From: Clostridium carboxidivorans P7 | GTDB lineage: Bacteria > Bacillota > Clostridia > Clostridiales > Clostridiaceae | Direction: 5' to 3' | Length of the DNA: 64,000 nt | Assembly: GCF_001038625.1 (NCBI RefSeq) | Contig: NZ_CP011803.1 | Coordinates: 1,674,001-1,738,000 of the forward strand | In this document: positions 8,581-17,488 of the stretch, one piece after another | Layout: each line of letters starts with the position of its first letter | Position numbering within the stretch: the stretch's first letter is position 1 | Made by a program: the position numbers and the translations under genes | The notes under the pieces: generated by a model | What the model saw: the letters and a program-made list of their open reading frames with translations, nothing else | The model's database searches: none | Told to the model about the DNA's origin: nothing

Positions 8581-9510
8581 ATGGAAGTAACAGTAAAGGA
8601 ACTAATAAGGGATTTCAACCTTGAAGTTATAAATAAAGGAGAAAGAATTAATAAAATAGATATAAGTGATATCAATAGACCTGGACTCCAATTTGCAGGA
8701 TTTTATAATTATTATGCCAATGAAAGAATACAAGTGGTTGGAAAAGCTGAATGGAGTTTTTTAGATGCAATGCAGCCAGAACTTAGAAAAAAGAGATTAA
8801 AAAAATATTTTGAATTTGATAATCCGTGTACTATAGTAACAAGAGGGTTGGTACCTCATAAGGAATTTATGGATAGTGCTATAGAAAATAAAAGATGGAT
8901 ATTAAGAACAAATACTATTTCTACAAGATTTGTAAGTAAACTCATGAATTATTTAGATGATAAATTAGCACCAGAAACTAGGTTACATGGTGTACTTGTA
9001 GATGTATACGGTATAGGTATTTTGATCACTGGGGAAAGTGGTATTGGTAAAAGTGAAACTGCTCTCGAGCTTATTAAGAGAGGACATAGATTGGTTGCTG
9101 ATGATGCTGTGGACATCAAAGAAATTGATGGAGAATTATTTGGTACATCCCCATACATAACTTCAGGTATGATTGAAGTAAGAGGAATGGGAATCATTGA
9201 TATACCAGCGTTGTATGGGATAAGTTCTATACTAAAAACAAGAAAAATTAATCTTGTTGTATATATTGAGCAATGGAAGGAAGGTGAAAATTATGATAGA
9301 TTAGGAATTGACAATGAATATGTGAATATATTAAATATACCATTAAAAAAATTGACAATTCCAATTAGACCAGGAAGAAATATAGCTGTAATAATAGAAG
9401 CCGCAGCAGCAAACTTTAGATACAGCTTTATTTCAAATATTACTCCTGTAGATATAATAAATCAGAGAATTAATGAAGAAGCTGAAGGAAGGGAATCAGG
9501 TGGAAAGTAA
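8581..9510 (+). CDS. hprK: HPr kinase/phosphorylase
   Basis: This 309-residue bifunctional enzyme phosphorylates and dephosphorylates HPr on Ser46, the signal for CcpA-dependent catabolite control. The Walker A motif GESGIGKS is at 151-158, followed by RGHRLVADDAVDI, and the HprK signature EVRGMGIIDI lies near 203-212. The conserved catalytic His is in RLHGVLVDVYG (H136). An AGGAG SD lies 13 bp upstream of ATG, slightly long. It overlaps the downstream cyclo-ligase gene by 11 bp. Its presence fits the cre-like sites found near 52 kb. Confidence 0.93.
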   Translation: MEVTVKELIRDFNLEVINKGERINKIDISDINRPGLQFAGFYNYYANERIQVVGKAEWSFLDAMQPELRKKRLKKYFEFDNPCTIVTRGLVPHKEFMDSAIENKRWILRTNTISTRFVSKLMNYLDDKLAPETRLHGVLVDVYGIGILITGESGIGKSETALELIKRGHRLVADDAVDIKEIDGELFGTSPYITSGMIEVRGMGIIDIPALYGISSILKTRKINLVVYIEQWKEGENYDRLGIDNEYVNILNIPLKKLTIPIRPGRNIAVIIEAAAANFRYSFISNITPVDIINQRINEEAEGRESGGK

Positions 9511-10048
9511 AAAATCCATAAGGAAATTGGTACAAGAAAGAAAAGATGCTCTCTCCAAAGATGAAAGAAAAAATTTAGATAATATAATATTTGATAAAGT
9601 AATAAATAGTGATGACTATAAAAATTCACATACAATATTTATATTTGTAAGCTATAATAATGAAGTAGATACACATAAAATTATAAAGCAGGCATTAACG
9701 GATGGAAAAATTTTATGTGTTCCTAAAGTAATATCTAAAGAAGAAGGCATGGATATTATACAAATAAAAAGCTTTGAGGATTTAAAAGAAGGTGCTTATG
9801 GCATTTTAGAACCTGCTACTAGTGAATTAAAGATTGAAGAAAAGAATATAGATTTATCATATTTACCGGGCTTAGCATTTGATAGAAAAGGCGGAAGAGT
9901 AGGCTATGGCGGGGGATTTTATGATAGATTTTTATTAAAAACAAGAAAAAATTCTAAAAAAATAGGATTGGCTTATAAATTTCAAGTATTTCCAGAAGTT
10001 CCAATGGAAGAACACGATGTTTTTATTAATGGAATAATTACAGATTAA
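9500..10048 (+). CDS. 5-formyltetrahydrofolate cyclo-ligase
   Basis: This ~182-residue enzyme converts 5-formyl-THF to 5,10-methenyl-THF with ATP. The hallmark glycine-rich C-terminal motif is FDRKGGRVGYGGGFYDRFL, with the N-terminal basic segment RKLVQERKDALS. I prefer GTG at 9500, behind AAGGGA, over the earlier in-frame ATG at 9473, which lacks an SD. The start lies inside the end of hprK (11-bp overlap), which suggests translational coupling. A strong hairpin terminator follows. Confidence 0.88.
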   Translation: MESKKSIRKLVQERKDALSKDERKNLDNIIFDKVINSDDYKNSHTIFIFVSYNNEVDTHKIIKQALTDGKILCVPKVISKEEGMDIIQIKSFEDLKEGAYGILEPATSELKIEEKNIDLSYLPGLAFDRKGGRVGYGGGFYDRFLLKTRKNSKKIGLAYKFQVFPEVPMEEHDVFINGIITD

Positions 10049-10074
10049 AGCACACAAACTATAAATAAAGATTT

Positions 10075-10124
10075 GAAATGAAAATTGAGAATTACTTTAA
10101 TGATTCTCAATTTTCATTTCTTTG
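10075..10124 (+). terminator. Rho-independent terminator
   Basis: An 18-bp stem (GAAATGAAAATTGAGAAT with its complement) and a short loop close the hprK operon; a T-rich tail follows. Confidence 0.75.
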
Positions 10125-10180
10125 AAGGTCTATAAATAATTTAAGTTCCCATTAAGTTTACCAAATGAGTGGGTGTGTTT

Positions 10181-11119
10181 ATGAAAGTATTGGATATAGC
10201 TAACAACTTTAAAGAAATTAAAGAAAATTTACAGTTAGGAATGAATCACTATTGGGTACTAATAAAAGCAGATGAATTAAGAAAACTTAGAAATTTTATT
10301 TTGTTAGATGAAGAAAGCATACAAGAATGTAGCAAGTTTGCACAACCATCCAAAATAAGCTTTTTTGATGGATATATTTTTATGAATTTAAATGTATTAA
10401 ATTATTGTAATGAAACAATTAATTCAAAAGAATTAAATGTTTTTTTAAGCAAAGATTACATAATAACTGTTTACAAAGAAGATATAGATATAATAGAAGA
10501 ATTTATTCAAGATATTAAGGATTCTAAAAACTGTTTTGTAATAAAAGAAAAACCTAAAGTTTGTATACTGCTTTATTATATTTTAGATAGGATAATAGTT
10601 AAGAATTATGACATAATAGCTGCTTTAGAAGCTCAAGTAGATGAAATAGAAATAAGTATTTTGAAGGAACCTAAACATGAACAAATAGACAATCTTATAA
10701 ACTTAAGAAGACAAGTATATAAAATAAGAAAATACTTAAATCCATTGAGATATATAGGCGATAGTTTGGTAAGTAATGATAATATGGTGCTGGAAAAGGA
10801 AAATATTATATATTTTATAAATTTAAATAGAAAAATAGATAAATTAATGATGGCACTGGAAAGTTTGGTTCAGGATTTAGCTTTAGTTAGAGAGGCCTTT
10901 GAATCTGAAATTGCCAATAAAACAAATGAACTTATGAAAGTATTTACTATTATAGCAACAATATTTTTACCTTTAAATTTAATAACTAGCATGCATGGCA
11001 TGAATATGAAGGGGATTCCTTTTGAAAAGATGGAAAATGGTTATCACTGTATGGTAGTAATAATGTTAGTTATAGCTTTAATACTTGTGGGGATTTTCAA
11101 AAAGAAAAAATGGCTTTAA
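10181..11119 (+). CDS. CorA-family divalent cation transporter
   Basis: This 312-residue protein is a CorA-type (2-TM-GxN) magnesium/cobalt channel. The cytoplasmic N-terminal domain of about 250 residues includes a long helix with DEIEISIL and LVREAFESEIANKTNELMK. Two C-terminal membrane segments follow: VFTIIATIFLPLNLITSM and a second, VVIMLVIALILVGIF. The selectivity signature reads HGMNM (usual YGMNF/GMN), so the GMN triplet is kept. I start at ATG 10181; the longer GTG start at 10169 sits in the G-rich SD. The gene is flanked by a terminator and stands alone. Confidence 0.9.
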   Translation: MKVLDIANNFKEIKENLQLGMNHYWVLIKADELRKLRNFILLDEESIQECSKFAQPSKISFFDGYIFMNLNVLNYCNETINSKELNVFLSKDYIITVYKEDIDIIEEFIQDIKDSKNCFVIKEKPKVCILLYYILDRIIVKNYDIIAALEAQVDEIEISILKEPKHEQIDNLINLRRQVYKIRKYLNPLRYIGDSLVSNDNMVLEKENIIYFINLNRKIDKLMMALESLVQDLALVREAFESEIANKTNELMKVFTIIATIFLPLNLITSMHGMNMKGIPFEKMENGYHCMVVIMLVIALILVGIFKKKKWL

Positions 11120-11270
11120 TAACAAAATAATTTAACAAGTTTCAATGAATTGGTATTTTGAGTAATAATTTTAAAAATATGATTTATTTTAACCATTATT
11201 CTAAATTTTATGGTAAAATATATTAAGAAAGCTTTTTAAATTAATATAATATATAAACATAATTGTTATG

Positions 11271-11285
11271 AGGAACAATGTTCCT
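11271..11285. promoter_or_regulatory. Palindromic operator candidate before the aminopeptidase
   Basis: A perfect 15-bp palindrome, AGGAAC-AAT-GTTCCT, lies between a TATAAT (11245-11250) and the start codon at 11318. The 3-nt centre does not fit the LexA box, which needs 4. The binding protein is unknown. Confidence 0.35.
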
Positions 11286-11317
11286 TGAATGCTAGATATC
11301 GAGAGGGGATTTTAGTT

Positions 11318-12718
11318 ATGAACGAGGATTTAACAAAAAAATATGAATATGCATGGGATAAATATTCTAAAGATGATTTGAAAGATGTGTTTCATTTGTC
11401 AGATAAGTATAAAACTTTTATGTCAAAATGTAAAACAGAAAGAGAATGCGTAGAAGAATTTATAATTAGAGCAGAAGAAGCAGGTTTTAAAAATTTAGAA
11501 GATGTTGTATCAAAAAATGGCACTTTAAAGTCAGGAGATAAAATATATGCAAATAATAAAGGAAAAGGACTAGCATTATTTGTTATAGGAAATAAGAAAT
11601 TTGAGGATGGTATGAGAATATTAGGTGCTCATGTGGATTCACCAAGGCTAGATTTAAAACAAAATCCTTTATATGAGGATACTGATATGGCTTTATTTGA
11701 AACTCATTATTATGGTGGAATAAAAAAATATCAATGGGTTACACTTCCTTTAGCTATACATGGTGTCATTATAAAAAAGGATGGTACAAAAGTAAATGTA
11801 GCAATTGGAGAAGATGACAATGATCCTGTATTAGGTGTTTCAGACCTTTTAGTGCATTTAGCTTCTGAACAAATGGAAAAAAAGGCAAACAAGGTAATTG
11901 AAGGTGAAGATTTAAATGTATTAGTTGGAAGTATGCCAATTGAAGATAAGGAAGCTAAAGATAGAGTCAAACGAAACATATTGAACATATTAAATGAAAA
12001 GTATAGTATTGTTGAAGAAGACTTTGTTTCTGCTGAACTTGAAATAGTTCCAGCTGGAAAAGCTAGAGATTATGGTTTGGATAGAAGTATGATTATGGCT
12101 TATGGACATGATGATAGAATATGTTCATATACTTCTTTTGAAGCTATGCTTAAATTAGAAAAAAGTGATAAAACTTGCGTAGCACTTTTTGTGGATAAAG
12201 AAGAGATAGGCAGTGTAGGTTCAACTGGTATGCATTCAAGATTTTTTGAAAACACAGTAGCTGAAGTTATGAACCTTTGTGGAGATTATACAGAATTAAA
12301 ATTAAGAAGGTCTCTTACTAACTCTAAAATGCTATCTTCTGATGTATGTGCAGCTTTTGATCCTAATTATCCATCAACTATGGAAAAGAAAAATTGTGCT
12401 TATTTTGGCAAAGGTATAGTGTTTAACAAATATACTGGAGCAAGAGGCAAATCAGGATGTAATGATGCTAATCCAGAGTATATAGCACAAATAAGAGCTA
12501 TAATGGAAAAGCATAATGTTTCATGGCAGACATCAGAACTTGGAAAAGTTGATCAAGGTGGTGGTGGAACTATAGCATATATACTTGCTCAATATAATAT
12601 GGAAGTTATAGATTGTGGTGTTGCACTTCACAATATGCATTCTCCATGGGAAATAGCAAGTAAAGCAGATATATATGAAACTATGCGTGCTTACTATTCA
12701 TTTTTATTGGAAGCATAG
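11318..12718 (+). CDS. M18-family aminopeptidase
   Basis: This 466-residue zinc aminopeptidase (M18, aspartyl/leucyl aminopeptidase type) trims N-terminal residues of peptides in the cytosol. The metal-site motifs are in order: GAHVDSPRLDLK (first His-x-Asp), MAYGHDDRICSYTSF, DKEEIGSVGSTGMHSRF (catalytic Glu pair), CAAFDPNYPS, and the C-terminal ALHNMHSPWEIASKAD with the last His ligand. The GGGGTIAY loop is also typical. The start ATG follows GAGAGGGGAT; the longer TTG start has no SD. A 15-bp palindrome in the leader may be an operator. Confidence 0.92.
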   Translation: MNEDLTKKYEYAWDKYSKDDLKDVFHLSDKYKTFMSKCKTERECVEEFIIRAEEAGFKNLEDVVSKNGTLKSGDKIYANNKGKGLALFVIGNKKFEDGMRILGAHVDSPRLDLKQNPLYEDTDMALFETHYYGGIKKYQWVTLPLAIHGVIIKKDGTKVNVAIGEDDNDPVLGVSDLLVHLASEQMEKKANKVIEGEDLNVLVGSMPIEDKEAKDRVKRNILNILNEKYSIVEEDFVSAELEIVPAGKARDYGLDRSMIMAYGHDDRICSYTSFEAMLKLEKSDKTCVALFVDKEEIGSVGSTGMHSRFFENTVAEVMNLCGDYTELKLRRSLTNSKMLSSDVCAAFDPNYPSTMEKKNCAYFGKGIVFNKYTGARGKSGCNDANPEYIAQIRAIMEKHNVSWQTSELGKVDQGGGGTIAYILAQYNMEVIDCGVALHNMHSPWEIASKADIYETMRAYYSFLLEA

Positions 12719-12790
12719 AAAAATGTACAATATAAAAAGTTAAGGATTTGAAAATTAAACAATTCATTTAAAAACATAACATTTGAAACT

Positions 12791-12843
12791 TAAAATGCAC
12801 CTAAATGTAGGCTTTATATTTAACATTTAAAGGTGCATTTTCC
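12791..12843 (+). terminator. Rho-independent terminator
   Basis: AAAATGCACCT pairs with AGGTGCATTTT, with additional inner pairing (AAATG/CATTT), 70 bp after the aminopeptidase stop. Confidence 0.75.
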
Positions 12844-12927
12844 ATATACAAAAGAAATAAAAGAAAAAGCAGCATATTTTTTGTCTTGGAATAATATGGT
12901 ATAATTATTATGAGAGGTGAGGAAAAT

Positions 12928-13782
12928 ATGGGATTAAATTTTAGAAAGACTATTAAAATAGGTAAGGATATTGTAATTAATTTTAACAAAAGTGGTGGAA
13001 TAAGTATCTCCAAAGATTCCAAATGTAGTAAATTTAAAACAAATAAAAATAATATATCAAACAAAGAAATAATAAAATATAAAAAAAATACTATAAAACA
13101 TACAATTAGGAGATCTGAAGGAAAAAATAATAAATTTAACGAAAACGTTATCACTGCGAGAAAAGGTCATATTTTATTAACGATTTCCATATGTATTTCA
13201 TTGTTTTTGGGATTTGTTAATCCTATATTTTTAATTTTTACTATTATTCCAATATTATATATGTTTATCAGTAAACGTGGCAGGCAGAGAATGTATATAT
13301 CAGCTTCAGTACACAATTTACAAGCATTAAAAATGGACAAGGCAGAAAAGTATTTAAAAAAGGCTAAAAGGATACTTGACAATGAATTAATATTTGAATT
13401 GGAAGAAGATATAAATAATATAAAAAATAAAAATTCAAATAGAGGAAAATCTTTAATTATAGAATATAAAGATATTTTATTTAATAAACAAGTTGAAAGA
13501 AATTGTAAGGCTAGAGAATTTGAAGCACAAGGTGATATAAATAGTGCTATAGATTTGTATGAATTAAACATTAAAGAAGGATTTACAGAAATAGTTCCAT
13601 ATGAAAGGTTGATGGAGCTATATGAAAAACAACAAAAATATGATGATGAGATTAGAATAATAAATAAGTCTATAGAAGTATTCAAAAATGTATGGAAGGA
13701 TAAAATTGATAAGAAATCTGAAATGGAAATGTTCACATCAAGGTTAGAAAAAATTAAAGTATTAAAAGAAAAATTGTATTGA
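12928..13782 (+). CDS. DUF4236-like membrane protein with TPR-like domain
   Basis: This ~284-residue protein opens with GLNFRKTIKIGKDIVINFNKSGG, matching the DUF4236 opening (G-x-x-F-R-K-S...I-G-K-G-x-x-x-N-x-S-K-S-G). A Lys/Asn-rich linker follows, then two membrane segments at about 84-115 (HILLTISICISLFLGFV and IFLIFTIIPILYMF), then a C-terminal helical region with tetratricopeptide-like units (ALKMDKAEKYLKKAKRIL; AREFEAQGDINSAIDLYELN; KQQKYDDEIRIINKSIEVF). The start ATG is 5 bp after GAGGTGAGG. A long reverse-strand ORF overlaps it but has no SD. The function is unknown; a scaffold at the membrane is a guess. Confidence 0.75.
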   Translation: MGLNFRKTIKIGKDIVINFNKSGGISISKDSKCSKFKTNKNNISNKEIIKYKKNTIKHTIRRSEGKNNKFNENVITARKGHILLTISICISLFLGFVNPIFLIFTIIPILYMFISKRGRQRMYISASVHNLQALKMDKAEKYLKKAKRILDNELIFELEEDINNIKNKNSNRGKSLIIEYKDILFNKQVERNCKAREFEAQGDINSAIDLYELNIKEGFTEIVPYERLMELYEKQQKYDDEIRIINKSIEVFKNVWKDKIDKKSEMEMFTSRLEKIKVLKEKLY

Positions 13783-13841
13783 TACAAATTAGTAACAAAA
13801 GTTTTTCCTGATGAATAAAATGCATTGGGAGGGAGTTTGTT

Positions 13842-14066
13842 ATGAACAATAGATTTAAAAATTATGGTTTGTGGGTTTCTATAGCAGCATTTATTCCGTT
13901 ACTCTTAAATGGTTTTGGCATAGATGTTCTTCCTAAAAACTATAGTGATGTAGTAAATGCATTACTTGGAATTCTTGTAACAGCAGGGATTTTGAGCAAC
14001 CCTCAAACTGAATCAAAAGGATACCTTGATGACAAGAAAACTGATGAAAATAAAGACAGTAAATAA
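13842..14066 (+). CDS. Phage holin-like protein (phi-LC3 type), orphan
   Basis: This 74-residue protein looks like a small two-segment holin of the phi-LC3 family. A first hydrophobic segment (LWVSIAAFIPLLLNGFGI) and a second (VVNALLGILVTAGILSNP) flank a short polar turn. The ending SNPQTESKGYLDD matches the typical holin tail N-D/N-P-T-T-x-G-L-x-D. The tail is charged and hydrophilic. Holins permeabilise the membrane for endolysin release. No endolysin or phage structural gene is adjacent, so it is either a prophage remnant or a domesticated pore. The SD is GGGAGGG. Confidence 0.75.
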   Translation: MNNRFKNYGLWVSIAAFIPLLLNGFGIDVLPKNYSDVVNALLGILVTAGILSNPQTESKGYLDDKKTDENKDSK

Positions 14067-14100
14067 AAATGTTGCAAAATAATATTTTAAATAACAAATA

Positions 14101-14170
14101 ACAAAGTTCAAATATCAAATAAGGATAATTTTCTTCCTAATGTGAGAAAATCGTCCTTATTTGAACTTTG
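14101..14170. terminator. Long bidirectional hairpin terminator
   Basis: ACAAAGTTCAAAT at 14101 pairs with the mirror segment ending at 14170, and an inner AATAAGGA/TCCTTATT extends the stem. It separates the convergent holin-like and PHP genes. Confidence 0.7.
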
Positions 14171-14189
14171 TACTTTTAAAATGTTTTGA

Positions 14190-15029
14190 TTATACCTCTT
14201 TAAGTTTTTCTAAAAATATTTTAATGTCTTCTTCTTCTAGAAAAACTTGACCTATTTTTAAAGCATGTTTTGAATCATCCTTAGTCATACCATGAAAATC
14301 AGAACCAGCTGTAATTATTTTATTATATTTTTTAGCTAAAGCTTTAAAATTTTTTGTGTCACTAGGTTCATTCATAGAATAAATAGCTTCAATTCCATCA
14401 AAAGGCATATTTAAAAGTTCTGCAACATCTATATTTTTTATTAAAATAGGGTGAGCAAGTACTACTAAAGCATTATGATCTTTTAAAATTTTTATGCCTT
14501 CCTCAGTGCTCAATTTTTTATTTGGTACATAAGCAGGACTATTTTCGCCTATAAAATTTTTAAAAATGTAATCCCATTTATAGTTATAACCAGCAGCTAT
14601 TATTGCTTTAGCAATATGGGGTCTTGCTATAATGCCTTCAGCATCATCTAATATTTTTTCATAGTTTAATTTTATATTGAAAAATTTATTTAAATTTTCA
14701 ACTATTTTTTTACCTCTATAAGTTCTATATTCATTCATATCTTTTAAATAATCTTTTAATTTACAGTCTATTTGTGTAATGTCATTAAAGTAGCCTAAAA
14801 TGTGAATGTTTTCTTTGTAGTATAAAGTTGACAATTCTAATCCAGGTATTACCTTAATTCCAAGTTTTTTTCCCTCAAGCACTGCTTCAAGAACTCCATA
14901 TATAGTATCATGATCTGTAATGGACATTATATCTATATTTTCTTTTGAAGCCATGTTAACTAACTCTTTAGGAGAAAATTTCCCATCAGAAGCAGTAGTG
15001 TGTAAATGAAAATCTCCTTTTTTGTACAA
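14190..15029 (-). CDS. PHP-domain phosphoesterase (TrpH/YciV-like)
   Basis: This ~279-residue protein is a PHP-fold metal phosphoesterase of the TrpH/YciV (RNase AM / nucleoside bisphosphate phosphatase) type. Motif I is DFHLHTTASDG at the very N-terminus, motif II SITDHDTIYG near residue 40, then PGLELS, LAHP and, at the C-terminus, GSDFHGM, giving the full His/Asp metal set. I choose TTG at 15029, five bases after AGGTGA; the longer GTG start overlaps that SD. Family members act on 3',5'-nucleotides or short RNA ends. The exact substrate cannot be read here. Confidence 0.87.
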   Translation of the reverse strand: MYKKGDFHLHTTASDGKFSPKELVNMASKENIDIMSITDHDTIYGVLEAVLEGKKLGIKVIPGLELSTLYYKENIHILGYFNDITQIDCKLKDYLKDMNEYRTYRGKKIVENLNKFFNIKLNYEKILDDAEGIIARPHIAKAIIAAGYNYKWDYIFKNFIGENSPAYVPNKKLSTEEGIKILKDHNALVVLAHPILIKNIDVAELLNMPFDGIEAIYSMNEPSDTKNFKALAKKYNKIITAGSDFHGMTKDDSKHALKIGQVFLEEEDIKIFLEKLKEV

Positions 15030-15067
15030 TGAAATCACCTACTTGTTAAAATTTACTGTATATATCA

Positions 15068-16126
15068 TTATACTCCGTTAATTAGATGTTTTGCAAAATT
15101 TTCTGCTTTAGAATCTATATTTTCTATTTTAAATATAGCTTTTGGGTTATTAGCAGTTTCGGTAATTATGGCATGGGCAGGCAGCATAAATACCTTATTT
15201 ATATTTAAGGCACCAATGAGTTGCTTGGCTACAGAGTCACTGCCGGAATTTCCAGATACAATTATACCAAACATAGATTTATTATGGAAACTCATTTTAT
15301 TATACAGCACTGTAATTCTATTTATGACTGCAGTTAAATTAGCAGCAATGGCATCATTATAATTAGGACAAAGCCATACTATTCCATCAGCTTCCTCTAT
15401 AGCTGGAATTACATTGTCTACCATAAATCCACCATAAAAGCATTTGTTTTGTTTACCATAATGTAAACATAATTTATAAGAACAACCTTTACAATCAAGT
15501 ATTTTGCCGTTTTCAATGTGTATTTCCTTTATTATGAAATTGTTTAATCGTTTAGATATCATATGCCATAAATCTAAAGTGTTAGAAAACTTGTGAGTAG
15601 AAGAGTATAAAATTGTAATTTTTTTCTTATGTTGTGTTAAAGGTATAGTTTCTTCATATCCTGAAAGCCTTTTCCCAAGATCATAGGACAATTTTAAACA
15701 AATTTCTTCTAAAGGGATGTTTAGGTTTTTTTGCCAATTTAAAAAGTTTTTTAAGCTTTTAGTAGCTTCGATTATAGGATGACCTAAAAATTTGCATCCT
15801 AAGTTATTAGAGATAAAGATAACATCTTGAGCAGCTCTTTTAGTTCCAAGTTCTGAATTACTGTTTATAAGTAGTGTACCTATAGAATTTTCAAAAGCAT
15901 TTTTATCATTAAGGTTTAATTCTTTTAAAAATGTAAGCATAGGTAAGTCAAAACCATTGACATCTAGCTCAAGTAAAAATAGTAATTTTTTATTTTTTAA
16001 ATCTAATGAATGTGTAAAATTTTTTATATACTTGATAGAGTGAAAGTTTTTTATAAAGTTTTCAGTCATAAGTTTAAGTCTATCTGACAAATCATCATTT
16101 GGTGATATAACATATAAAGTCCCCAT
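15068..16126 (-). CDS. Flavodoxin-fold NADPH:FMN reductase-like protein with N-terminal extension
   Basis: This 352-residue protein is the last gene of the large-protein operon. The first ~165 residues (MGTLYVISPNDDLSDRL...) match nothing I recognise. The C-terminal part is flavodoxin-fold: ITILYSSTHKFSNT is the FMN-phosphate loop, LDCKGCSYKLCLHYGKQNKC is a Cys-containing segment like those of NADPH-dependent FMN reductases, and VWLCPNYNDAIAANLTAVI is the second flavin loop, where Pro-Asn-Tyr replaces the usual Pro-x-Tyr. The start ATG at 16126 follows GGGGAGG. It lies 28 bp after the Rossmann gene. Oxidoreductase function is likely; substrate unknown. Confidence 0.75.
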   Translation of the reverse strand: MGTLYVISPNDDLSDRLKLMTENFIKNFHSIKYIKNFTHSLDLKNKKLLFLLELDVNGFDLPMLTFLKELNLNDKNAFENSIGTLLINSNSELGTKRAAQDVIFISNNLGCKFLGHPIIEATKSLKNFLNWQKNLNIPLEEICLKLSYDLGKRLSGYEETIPLTQHKKKITILYSSTHKFSNTLDLWHMISKRLNNFIIKEIHIENGKILDCKGCSYKLCLHYGKQNKCFYGGFMVDNVIPAIEEADGIVWLCPNYNDAIAANLTAVINRITVLYNKMSFHNKSMFGIIVSGNSGSDSVAKQLIGALNINKVFMLPAHAIITETANNPKAIFKIENIDSKAENFAKHLINGV

Positions 16127-16154
16127 AATTAAACCTCCCCAATCAGTAACAAAA

Positions 16155-17396
16155 TTAAAAAGACAACAATTTATTATAAGTATTTTCAAGTCTGTTAAAA
16201 AGCTTAGAAGGCATATTTTTATAAGTTTCAAGTTCTATACCAGAAGCTAGTAATCGATTTCGACATCCCATAAAAGCACCTCCTAAGAAAGTAGCACTAT
16301 AATGCCAATCACTTTTAATAGTGGCAATAATTGAAAGAGCACCAGAAGATAGTGCAGGAGCTATGTAAGGTTTAAAGCCTAAAGAACGAACTTCCAAATT
16401 GGATTTTATTGTTTTTTCAGTAAGATATTTAGAAATTTCTTCGTCATAGTTATTTATACTATCTGCAATAACAAGGTCTTCTCCATGAGGTCCAAAGGCT
16501 CTGCCTTCTTTTAAATATTGAAAGCAGTCATTTCTTTGTGAAGCATAATATGAAGCTCTGGCATTCATAACACCAAGTCCATATCCTCTAATTTGTTCAG
16601 GTAAAAGATGTTCATTTAATGCTGCTTTGCAAAGTAAATCTACAGGGTCAGATACAACAGAAAAAATTCCTTTAAAATTTTTTTCTTTAGCTAGTTTAGC
16701 GTAGTATCTAACTATTTTTGAATTACCATCAAATTGAATTAAGCGTACATCAGAAGATTCTTTACCAACTTCAGGTACACCTACAGAAACGCAGAAAATG
16801 AACATGTTACAGTTGAATAAATCTTTTTCATCTGCTGGAACTACAGGAGGGTAAAATACTGTCGGATCAGGAGAGAGTATTTGATTGCATTCAAAACACC
16901 ATCTCTTAATTTTATTTTCATCCTTATCATATACATTAATTTGAGATATACAATCTCCTCCTAAAAGTCGCAGCCCTGTAATTAAGGTTCCTCCTACATC
17001 ACCTAAACCCACTATTGTTACATTCCATTTTTTAAAATGTTGATTTTTATCCATAACGGGAAAGGATTCATTTAGACCTTTCTGCCAATTGTAATAATTT
17101 GTATTTAATGATATGACTCTTCTTTCTTTAATAGCATTTTGAATGAAGGAGGGCAAATTTGAGCTGCCACAATTAGTATTTTTAAGTAAACCTAAATTTT
17201 CTTCCTTTATAAATAAAGTTTCTTCAGAACTAACACAAAAATTTCTTCGTGACTTCTTAGAATCCAATTTATTTAAAGCAAACATAAGGCCTTTATAGTT
17301 ATACGCACAATCTTCAGAAACTTCATTTAAATTGTAAGGTTCATTTGATATGAGCAATTTATTATCTAGAATATAATAAAACAAATTAGTATCCAT
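16155..17396 (-). CDS. Rossmann-fold dehydrogenase-like protein (LDH/MDH superfamily)
   Basis: This 413-residue protein is the middle gene of the large-protein operon. About 120 residues of unrecognised sequence precede a dinucleotide-binding fold with VTIVGLGDVGGTLITGLRLLGG (GxGxxGG-type loop). It continues with VYDKDENKIKRW (acidic end of beta-2), FCVSVGVPEVG, VVSDPVDLLC and GYGLGVMNARASYYA, an arrangement like lactate/malate dehydrogenases, where the VSNPVD motif is usual. The catalytic His seems to be GPHGEDLVIAD. The start ATG follows AAAGGAG. Substrate unknown; it is longer than ordinary LDH (about 310). Confidence 0.75.
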   Translation of the reverse strand: MDTNLFYYILDNKLLISNEPYNLNEVSEDCAYNYKGLMFALNKLDSKKSRRNFCVSSEETLFIKEENLGLLKNTNCGSSNLPSFIQNAIKERRVISLNTNYYNWQKGLNESFPVMDKNQHFKKWNVTIVGLGDVGGTLITGLRLLGGDCISQINVYDKDENKIKRWCFECNQILSPDPTVFYPPVVPADEKDLFNCNMFIFCVSVGVPEVGKESSDVRLIQFDGNSKIVRYYAKLAKEKNFKGIFSVVSDPVDLLCKAALNEHLLPEQIRGYGLGVMNARASYYASQRNDCFQYLKEGRAFGPHGEDLVIADSINNYDEEISKYLTEKTIKSNLEVRSLGFKPYIAPALSSGALSIIATIKSDWHYSATFLGGAFMGCRNRLLASGIELETYKNMPSKLFNRLENTYNKLLSF

Positions 17397-17488
17397 TAAA
17401 AACACTCCTTTTTGGTAGTACATCTAAAAAATAATAGATTAAATATACATTAATATATTTATCCATTATTTTTTAGATGTATTATAAT

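Noticed and set aside
11271..11285. LexA binding at AGGAACAATGTTCCT
   Set aside because: The half-sites are 3 bp apart; Gram-positive SOS boxes need 4.
13167..13787. A 206-codon minus-strand ORF opposite the DUF4236/TPR-like gene
   Set aside because: It has no SD, its codons are a shadow of the AT-rich plus-strand gene, and it is hydrophobic low-complexity sequence. The plus-strand gene has a GAGGTGAGG SD and a recognisable N-terminus.
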